Below are positions 1-5,050 of a stretch of 7,139 nucleotides of DNA, piece after piece (position 1 is the first letter of the stretch; each line of letters starts with the position of its first letter). A model generated the notes under the pieces. That model was given only the letters and a program-made list of their open reading frames with translations. It ran no database searches and was not told the origin of the DNA. The position numbers and the translations under genes are program-made. This stretch comes from Chloroflexota bacterium (GTDB taxonomy: Bacteria > Chloroflexota > Limnocylindria > QHBO01): the NCBI GenBank assembly GCA_023250255.1, contig JAHFBB010000040.1:1-7139 (forward strand), given 5' to 3'.

Positions 1-784
1 TGTCGAAGAAGTCACTGAGCATGATCGTGAAGATCGCCAGGGACGCGGCCAAAACGCCGGCCTGAATGGTGAAGATCCCACCCAGGTCCTGGAGGCCGAG
101 TCCCAGCGTGCTGAAGTCCGGCGTAACCGAGAAGGTTTCGGGCCAGGGCTGGACGCCGGTCGCAAGGGCGATCACCGAGATCAGCGCAATGCTGATGATC
201 AGGGCGCCGCGCATCTTCATTGCCCACAGCGCGAAGGTCACGGCCAGGCCGAGCAGGAACAGCCACTGCGCGGGTGCCAGGGGATAGATCCAGTCCACCG
301 GGTCGAGAGGCGGCGCCACGCCGGCGATCATTCCCCCATCCCAGAAACCGATGAACAGGATGAACAGGCCGATGCCGACGCCAATGGCTCGCTTCAGTCC
401 GATTGGCACCGCATTCATGATCGCCTCGCGAAGACCCACGAGGACCAGGAGCGTGATGATCAGACCCTCGATGACGATGACGCCCATGGCCTGGGCGGGG
501 GTCATCCCCAGCGCGGTCAGCCCGAAGGCAACCACTGCATTGATGCCCAGCCCGGCGGCAAGGGCAAACGGATAGTTGGTGATGAGGCCCATGGCGAGCG
601 TCATCACCCCGGCGACCAATGCCGTCCCGGCGGCTACCGCCACCGGGTTGAGGCCCAACGGTCCGGCGATGATCAACGGGTTCAGCGCCACGATGTAGAC
701 CATCACCAGGAACGTGGTGATCCCCGCCCGCACCTCGGTGCCGAGCGACGTTCCCCGTTCGGTGAACTTGAAGAAGCCTTCCAC
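1..784 (-). CDS. NCS2-family purine permease, AzgA-like (partial, C-terminus outside window)
   Basis: Integral membrane transporter, predicted to import purine bases (adenine, guanine or hypoxanthine in characterised AzgA-type NCS2 members) by proton symport. The 261 visible residues are strongly hydrophobic, with about seven or eight candidate membrane segments. Family hallmarks by eye are GITTFLVMVYIVALNP at residues 21-36, the AGLGINAVVAF stretch at about 77-87, VIEGLII around Glu106, and MLSDFFD at the window edge, which matches the AzgA signature leading into FDT-G-T. The reading frame is open to base 1, so about 40% of a usual 430-480 residue protein is missing. I chose the GTG at 784 because it gives the typical short N-terminus (MEGFFKFTERG) and has GGAGGG 10 nt upstream. 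An in-frame GTG at 805 is the only earlier option before a TGA. It lies 116 nt downstream of ruvB on the same strand. The molybdenum hydroxylase genes on the other arm support a purine substrate, but the exact base is not readable from sequence. Confidence 0.88.
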   Translation of the reverse strand, partial: MEGFFKFTERGTSLGTEVRAGITTFLVMVYIVALNPLIIAGPLGLNPVAVAAGTALVAGVMTLAMGLITNYPFALAAGLGINAVVAFGLTALGMTPAQAMGVIVIEGLIITLLVLVGLREAIMNAVPIGLKRAIGVGIGLFILFIGFWDGGMIAGVAPPLDPVDWIYPLAPAQWLFLLGLAVTFALWAMKMRGALIISIALISVIALATGVQPWPETFSVTPDFSTLGLGLQDLGGIFTIQAGVLAASLAIFTIMLSDFFD

Positions 785-794
785 GCTTCGCGCA

Positions 795-800
795 CCCTCC
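795..800 (-). promoter_or_regulatory. Ribosome binding site deciding the permease start
   Basis: On the minus strand this reads GGAGGG, ending 10 nt before the GTG at 784. It would sit inside the coding region if the GTG at 805 were used, and that upstream GTG has no purine-rich site of its own. This favours 784 as the start. It is one of the few recognisable Shine-Dalgarno sequences in the window. Confidence 0.5.
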
Positions 801-856
801 GACACTGCAATCTGCGCCGCGAGTCAGGGCTACCCGCGTGGCGCGATCTGCGGCGG

Positions 857-862
857 ATCGTA
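857..862 (-). promoter_or_regulatory. Weak candidate -10 element for the permease
   Basis: In the 116-nt gap between the ruvB stop and the permease start, the minus strand reads TACGAT, which fits the minimal TAnnnT -10 pattern. No convincing -35 lies 16-18 nt upstream (CCGTTT at 17). The gap is long compared with the overlaps and 3-9 nt gaps elsewhere here, so a separate permease promoter is plausible, but this hexamer could be chance. No terminator with a T-run is visible in the gap. Confidence 0.22.
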
Positions 863-900
863 CTCCCGGCCGCCGGACGAAACGGGTGCTTTTCGCGCGG

Positions 901-1929
901 TCAGTCGAACAGGCCGGGCTGGCCTCGGGGCGGCTCCAGGCCGACGTGTTTCCAGCCCTCCGCGGTGAGCTGACGACCGCGCGGAGTACGGCTGATCAGG
1001 CCACGCTGCAGCAGGTACGGCTCGACCACGTCCTCGATTGTTTCGACCGGTTCACTGATCGTGGCCGCCATGGTCTGGACGCCAACCGGTCCACCGTCGT
1101 GGTGGCGGGCCATCGCCTCGAGCAACTGGCGGTCAAGCGCGTCCAGCCCGAGCTGGTCGATATCCAGCAGGCCAAGAGCCTCGTGCGCGGTATCCAGGGT
1201 GACGACCCCGTCGGCCGTTCCGCGAACCTGGGCGAAATCCCGGGCGCGCTTCAGCAATCGGTTCGCGATCCGCGGCGTTCCCCGGCTTCGCCGGGCGAGG
1301 AATTCTGCGGCGCCCTCCTCGAGCGGAACGGCCAGGATCCCGGCGGACCGGGTCAGGATGGTCACCAGGTCGGTGTCGGTGTAGTAGTCGAGTCGGTGGG
1401 TAACCCCGAACCGATCGCGGAGCGGTCCGGTGATATTGCCGACCCGGGTGGTGGCCCCGATGACGGTCATCGGCTCCACGCGAAGCCGCACGCTCTGCGC
1501 CCCGGGACCTTTGCCCAGGACGATATCGATGGCGAAGTCCTCCATGGCCGGATAGAGGATCTCCTCGACGACGTGGCTGAGCCGATGAATCTCGTCGATG
1601 AACAGCACGTCGCCCTTTTCGAGACCGCTGAGGATGGCGGCCAGGTCCCCGGCTCGCTCGATGGCCGGACCAGAGGTCGTTCGCAGCTGGGCACCCATCT
1701 CGGCGGCCACGATGGTCGCCAACGTCGTCTTGCCGAGCCCGGGTGGCCCGTAGAGCAGGACGTGGTCGACCGGCTCACTGCGCTTTCGAGCCGCGTCGAT
1801 CAGGATCGCCAGGTTGTCCTTGATCCGGTCCTGGCCGGCGAATTCGTCCAGCCGGCGCGGTCGGACAGTTGCCTCGAGCGACTGCTCCTCGGCAACCGGT
1901 TCGGCGCTGCTGATCCGCTCGATGGTCAC
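901..1929 (-). CDS. ruvB: Holliday junction branch migration DNA helicase RuvB
   Basis: Hexameric AAA+ ATPase that, with RuvA, drives branch migration of Holliday junctions in recombination and repair, before RuvC resolution. The 342-residue length is normal. Visible elements in order: N-terminal RuvB start with VRPRRLDEFAGQ at about 22-33; Walker A GPPGLGKTT at 61-69; Walker B VLFIDEIH at 108-115; sensor 1 region GATTRVG at 158-164; arginine-finger motif GPLRDRFG at 168-175 with Arg171; sensor 2 region RGTPRIANRLLKRARDFA from 216; and a C-terminal winged helix with GGPVGVQT, EDVVEPYL and RTPRGR at about 279-319. All catalytic motifs look intact. It starts with GTG at 1929, overlapping the preceding nucleotidyltransferase stop as GTGA, so it is probably translationally coupled to it. 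ruvA and ruvC, often neighbours, are not in this window. Identity is very secure; the gene context is the odd part. Confidence 0.98.
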   Translation of the reverse strand: MTIERISSAEPVAEEQSLEATVRPRRLDEFAGQDRIKDNLAILIDAARKRSEPVDHVLLYGPPGLGKTTLATIVAAEMGAQLRTTSGPAIERAGDLAAILSGLEKGDVLFIDEIHRLSHVVEEILYPAMEDFAIDIVLGKGPGAQSVRLRVEPMTVIGATTRVGNITGPLRDRFGVTHRLDYYTDTDLVTILTRSAGILAVPLEEGAAEFLARRSRGTPRIANRLLKRARDFAQVRGTADGVVTLDTAHEALGLLDIDQLGLDALDRQLLEAMARHHDGGPVGVQTMAATISEPVETIEDVVEPYLLQRGLISRTPRGRQLTAEGWKHVGLEPPRGQPGLFD

Positions 1930-2498
1930 GTGTCCGATTCTAGCCGCCGGAGCAGCGCCTCCAGATCGGCTGTGGTGTCGATATCCGGCGGGTGCGCCGC
2001 GACAGGGACACGGTCCACCAGGTCCGGGTGTGCGCTCAGGATGTCGCGGAGGCCGCGGTCGCCGCTCACCGTTTCGGCGAGCGCGAAGTGGCTTCGTGCC
2101 ACCAAGACTGGCGGCGCCAGCCGACCGGAGGCCGAGGCGGCACGGAGTGGCCGGGTGCCCTGATGATCAATAACGGCCCTCAGATTGACCATCGGCACGG
2201 TGGGCTGATCACCGAGCAGGATCACCGCCGCCGTGCACCAGCCGGGCACGGCGTGCAACCCGAGCTGGAGCGAGAGGCTGAGCCCTGCCCCGGGGTCACC
2301 GTTCTCCACCACCAGGGTCTCGTCGGTGAATCCCGCGACACCCGGCGGAACGACCACCACGATCGGATCGAGGCTGGCACGACTGGCGGATCGGATCACG
2401 AGGTCCACGAACCGCCTCCCGCCGAGCACGGCCTCGGCTTTCGGGCCACCGAATCGGCGGCCGGCGCCGGCTGCGAGGACAAGGGCCGCAACGGTCAT
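1926..2498 (-). CDS. mocA: MocA/MobA-like molybdenum cofactor nucleotidyltransferase
   Basis: Predicted cytoplasmic NTP:molybdopterin nucleotidyltransferase, most likely making the cytidine dinucleotide form of the molybdenum cofactor used by many xanthine-dehydrogenase-family enzymes. The 190-residue length is typical. Motifs: nucleotide-binding LAAGAGRRFGGPKA at 8-21, NGDPGAGLSLSLQLGL at 66-81, metal-binding LGDQP at 95-99, GDRGLRDIL at 146-154 and PPDIDTTADLEAL at 170-182. The LAAG form at 8-11, rather than the LAGG of MobA, is associated in the known family with CTP over GTP use. It starts at ATG 2498 with AGGAAG just upstream and is divergent from xdhC by 20 bp. That matches the puc/xdh clusters of other bacteria, where a MobA-like protein (PucB in Bacillus) accompanies the XdhC-like PucA. 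Its stop overlaps ruvB by 4 nt. The family also holds sugar-phosphate nucleotidyltransferases, but the Mo-hydroxylase context makes the cofactor role the best reading. Confidence 0.85.
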   Translation of the reverse strand: MTVAALVLAAGAGRRFGGPKAEAVLGGRRFVDLVIRSASRASLDPIVVVVPPGVAGFTDETLVVENGDPGAGLSLSLQLGLHAVPGWCTAAVILLGDQPTVPMVNLRAVIDHQGTRPLRAASASGRLAPPVLVARSHFALAETVSGDRGLRDILSAHPDLVDRVPVAAHPPDIDTTADLEALLRRLESDT

Positions 2499-2500
2499 GG

Positions 2501-2506
2501 CTTCCT
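2501..2506 (-). promoter_or_regulatory. Possible ribosome binding site of the nucleotidyltransferase gene
   Basis: The minus strand reads AGGAAG then CC before the ATG at 2498. The AGGA part lies 4 nt from the start, close but usable. It overlaps the TATA core discussed for the divergent promoter. If used as a binding site, the leftward transcript must begin upstream, inside the xdhC coding region, rather than being leaderless. Confidence 0.4.
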
Positions 2507-2509
2507 ATA
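2504..2509 (-). promoter_or_regulatory. Possible leftward -10 element sharing the TATA core
   Basis: On the minus strand this reads TATAGG, 5 nt before the ATG of the nucleotidyltransferase gene. It shares the self-complementary TATA at 2506-2509 with the rightward TATACT. If active it would give a leaderless leftward transcript. The match to TATAAT is poorer than on the plus strand, lacking the final T, and the same bases can be read as a Shine-Dalgarno, so this is only a possibility. Confidence 0.22.
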
Positions 2510-2511
2510 CT
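2506..2511 (+). promoter_or_regulatory. Candidate -10 element of the xdhC operon, leaderless type
   Basis: TATACT differs from the TATAAT consensus at one position and ends 7 nt before the GTG at 2519. A transcript starting the usual 6-8 nt downstream would begin at or next to the first base of the start codon. No Shine-Dalgarno sequence precedes that GTG, which agrees with a leaderless mRNA. No -35 hexamer is seen at 16-19 nt spacing (the region is GGGCCG-like). Lone -10 elements close to start codons are known in bacteria with many leaderless genes, such as Actinobacteria and Deinococcus. Confidence 0.5.
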
Positions 2512-2518
2512 CGCCCGC

Positions 2519-3469
2519 GTGATCGACGATGCGCTCGCCGCCATCGCCCGCTGGCATCACGACGGCGTACCTGCTGCCCTGGCCACCGTGGTTCGCACCT
2601 CGGGATCGGTTCCCCGCCCGGTCGGTGGAAAATTGGCGATCTCCGCGAATCTGCAGTTGGCAGGATCCGTCAGCGGAGGTTGCGTGGAAGGTGACGTGGT
2701 CCGCCACGCCGCCGAGGTCCTTGCGGACGGAAAGGCACGCCTGGTGCCATACGGGATCAGCGACGAGGCTGCCATGACCGTTGGCCTCATGTGCGGGGGT
2801 GAGATCGAAGTACTCATCGAGCCGGTCGACGATGGCCTTGCCGCTCGGCTCGCCGAGTTTCAGGCGGCGATGGAGGCCGGGAAACCGGTGGCGCGGATCA
2901 TGATCCTCGCAGGTGACACCCCCCGGACGGAACGAGTGGAGGTCGGTCACCCGACAATCCTCGCCGAGAATGAGGTTGCCGATGCCGCCATGCCCGCAAC
3001 GCGCCTGTGGATCGTCGGGGCGGGTCATGTGGCCGAGCACACGGCCGGGTTTGCGGTCCGCTGCGGAATGTCGGTGACCGTCATCGACCCACGTCACCTA
3101 TTCGCCGCCCAGGACCGGCTGGAGAATGTGCGCGTCCTGGAGGCCTGGCCGGATGTGGCGTTGCCGGCGGACGACCTCGAGATCCGCGATGCGGTGGTGG
3201 TCCTGTCGCACGACCCGAAGATAGACACTCCCGCTCTGCGTCTCGCGCTTCGCTCGCGGGCTGGCTACGTCGGCGCCATCGGCAGTCGGGCAGCACAGGC
3301 GGATCGACGCGTTCGTCTCGAGGCGGCCGGACTTGCGCCGCAGGAGATCGCCCGGCTGCATGCACCCATCGGTCTTGACCTGGGGGGTAGCGAACCAGTC
3401 GAGATTGCACTGGCGATCGTCGCCCAGGTTATTGCCGCCCGCCATGGGCGACCCCTGGGAGCGATCTGA
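2519..3469 (+). CDS. xdhC: XdhC/CoxI-family molybdenum cofactor insertion factor
   Basis: Cytoplasmic accessory protein that, in the characterised family, binds molybdenum cofactor, helps its sulfuration and hands it to xanthine-dehydrogenase-type apoenzymes; it is not a subunit of the enzyme. The 316 residues contain both expected domains. The N-terminal XdhC/CoxI domain has ATVVRTSGSVPRPVGGKL at 22-39, the GSVSGGCVEGDV signature at 49-60 with Cys55, and YGISDEAAMTVGLMCGG at 78-94 with Cys92. The C-terminal Rossmann-like domain opens with LWIVGAGHVAEH at 163-174, continues to VIDPRH at 188-193, and has VLSHDPKIDTPAL at 228-240, YVGAIGSRAAQ at 250-260 and a C-terminal GLDLGGSEPVEIALAI segment at 285-300. 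The start is GTG 2519; no ribosome binding site is seen, but a TATACT lies 7 nt upstream. It is first of a rightward operon, 3 nt before the amidohydrolase. The exact partner is inferred to be the Mo subunit encoded two genes on. Confidence 0.93.
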   Translation: MIDDALAAIARWHHDGVPAALATVVRTSGSVPRPVGGKLAISANLQLAGSVSGGCVEGDVVRHAAEVLADGKARLVPYGISDEAAMTVGLMCGGEIEVLIEPVDDGLAARLAEFQAAMEAGKPVARIMILAGDTPRTERVEVGHPTILAENEVADAAMPATRLWIVGAGHVAEHTAGFAVRCGMSVTVIDPRHLFAAQDRLENVRVLEAWPDVALPADDLEIRDAVVVLSHDPKIDTPALRLALRSRAGYVGAIGSRAAQADRRVRLEAAGLAPQEIARLHAPIGLDLGGSEPVEIALAIVAQVIAARHGRPLGAI

Positions 3470-3472
3470 ACC

Positions 3473-5041
3473 GTGACGTCGCTGGCCATTGTCGGCGGCA
3501 TCGTGGTGGACGGTTCCGGAACGCCCGGCCGAAGCGCCACCGTGCTCGTGGAGGACGGCGTCCTGCGCGTGCTCGAGGCGGACGGCGCGATCCCCGACGA
3601 CCGACCGCGGTTCGACGCTGCCGGCCTGATCGTGAGCCCCGGTTTCATCGATCTGCATTCGCACTCAGGGCTGTGGATGCTCGCCCATCCGGATCATGAG
3701 CCAAAGGTCCGGCAGGGCATCACCACCGAGGTCATTGGCGTCGACGGTCTGTCGTATGCACCCATCCGCAACGCATCCGATCTCGAGTGGATGCTGACCA
3801 TGAACGCCGGTCTCGACGGCAATCCGCGGCTGGCCCACGACTGGGATTCGGTTGCCAGCTATCTGCGTCGTTTTGATGGCCAGGTAGCGGTGAACGTCGC
3901 GTTCCTGATCGGTAATTCCGCGCTGCGCATGGCGGCCGTCGGCTGGGATGCAGTCGAGGCTTCGCCGGCCCAGCTGGCGGATATGCGGGCCATGTTGCGC
4001 GAGGGCATGGCGGAGGGTGCGTTTGGCCTCTCGAGCGGTTTGGACTATCCGCCGGGCTCGTATGCCAGCACGGCTGAACTTGCCGAGTTGGTCGGCGAAG
4101 CCGGTGCCGCTGCGGGCTTCTACCACACCCATGTCCGCTATCCGCTGGGCGACGGGTTCCTCGATCCGTTCCGCGAAGCGCTCGAGATCGGGCGGCGCGG
4201 GCCGGGACCGGTCCACCTCACTCACTTCTATCACCGGCCGTCATATCCAGGTGGCCCCCAGGAGATGCTCGATCTGGTCGAGGGTGCCCGCGCCGATGGG
4301 CATGACGTGACCTTCGATACCTACCCGTACGAATGGGCCTCGACCCGGCTGCTCATCCAGCTGCCCGGTTGGATTCAGTCCGGCGGGCCGCGTGCGCTCC
4401 GCGATCGGCTGACCGATGCCACCGCGCGCCAACGCCTTCGGGGCGAGGTGAGTTCACCAACCGGATGGACCGATGTGCGCCTGGGTGCCTTCTCCAACGC
4501 GGAGTTCGCCTGGTGCGAGGGACGGACGATGGCAGACGTGATGGCCGAGCGCGGGACCGATGCCGTGGACACGCTGTGCGACCTGCTCCTGGCCGAAAAC
4601 CTGGCCGTCAACCAGGTGTCCGGTGGGCCGTCGACCGAGACCCTGCACCATTTCGTCAGCCACTCTGTGGGTCTCGTGGGCACCGATTCAACATTCGTTG
4701 GCGAACGACCATCTCCGCGGACCTACGGTTCCTTCCCCCGGATTCTGGGCCAGTTCGTGCGCGACGAAGGGCGCCTATCGCTCGAAGAGGCGGTTCGCAA
4801 GATGACCTCGGCCGCCGCCGCGCGGCTGGGGCTTCGCAACCGCGGATTGCTGGCAGACGGATATGCCGCCGATGTGGTGATCTTCGACCCGACCCGAGTG
4901 CGCTCGAACGCCACTTACGAGGCCCCTCGCCAGTACCCGGACGGTATCCTGCACGTCCTTGTGAACGGGACTCCGGTGGTTACCAACGGCAAACCCACCG
5001 GGCTTCGGCCGGGTCGTTCGCTCCATCACGGCACCGACTGA
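3473..5041 (+). CDS. Amidohydrolase of the D-aminoacylase (N-acyl-D-amino-acid deacylase) family
   Basis: Predicted metal-dependent hydrolase of the amidohydrolase superfamily, cleaving an amide or cyclic amide; no signal peptide is seen. The 522 residues form a small N-terminal beta domain (about 1-55), a TIM barrel (about 56-430) and the returning C-terminal beta strands (about 455-515). Metal-site candidates are the HxH motif in GFIDLHSHSG (His62, His64), His220 in YHTHVR, His251 in HLTHFYH and Asp405 in GTDSTF. Family signatures also include GAFGLSSGLDYPPGSYAST at 182-200, SPRTYGSFPRILGQFVR at 414-430 and RGLLADGYAADVVIFDP at 457-473. At the position of the bridging Cys of characterised D-aminoacylases (GNCG), this protein appears to have Asp91 in GVDGLSYAP. 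It begins with GTG 3 nt after xdhC, with GGGAG 11 nt upstream, and ends 9 nt before the Mo subunit gene. Family membership is secure. The substrate is unknown; context suggests a product of the neighbouring hydroxylase pathway rather than an N-acyl-D-amino acid. Guanine deaminase or allantoinase are poor matches. Confidence 0.87.
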   Translation: MTSLAIVGGIVVDGSGTPGRSATVLVEDGVLRVLEADGAIPDDRPRFDAAGLIVSPGFIDLHSHSGLWMLAHPDHEPKVRQGITTEVIGVDGLSYAPIRNASDLEWMLTMNAGLDGNPRLAHDWDSVASYLRRFDGQVAVNVAFLIGNSALRMAAVGWDAVEASPAQLADMRAMLREGMAEGAFGLSSGLDYPPGSYASTAELAELVGEAGAAAGFYHTHVRYPLGDGFLDPFREALEIGRRGPGPVHLTHFYHRPSYPGGPQEMLDLVEGARADGHDVTFDTYPYEWASTRLLIQLPGWIQSGGPRALRDRLTDATARQRLRGEVSSPTGWTDVRLGAFSNAEFAWCEGRTMADVMAERGTDAVDTLCDLLLAENLAVNQVSGGPSTETLHHFVSHSVGLVGTDSTFVGERPSPRTYGSFPRILGQFVRDEGRLSLEEAVRKMTSAAAARLGLRNRGLLADGYAADVVIFDPTRVRSNATYEAPRQYPDGILHVLVNGTPVVTNGKPTGLRPGRSLHHGTD

Positions 5042-5050
5042 GCATCCGCC

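Noticed and set aside
803..805. GTG at 805 as the permease start
   Set aside because: It has no ribosome binding site, and the GGAGGG lies downstream of it. The GTG at 784 gives the family-typical N-terminus.
845..859. GATC-flanked inverted repeat in the ruvB-permease gap as an operator
   Set aside because: The arms are only the self-complementary GATC, with a mismatch just inside; too short to distinguish from chance.
866..876. GC hairpin after ruvB as a terminator
   Set aside because: The stem is about 4 bp with a tiny loop, and no T-run follows on the minus strand.
838..2163. Long plus-strand open frame of about 441 codons over ruvB
   Set aside because: It lies antisense to ruvB and runs into the nucleotidyltransferase gene. 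Its translation is low-complexity, rich in Arg, Gly, Pro and Asp, with no recognisable motif, as expected for the opposite strand of GC-rich coding DNA.
2495..3097. Minus-strand frame of about 200 codons opposite xdhC, spanning the intergenic region
   Set aside because: It overlaps xdhC and the start of the nucleotidyltransferase gene and has no recognisable motif.
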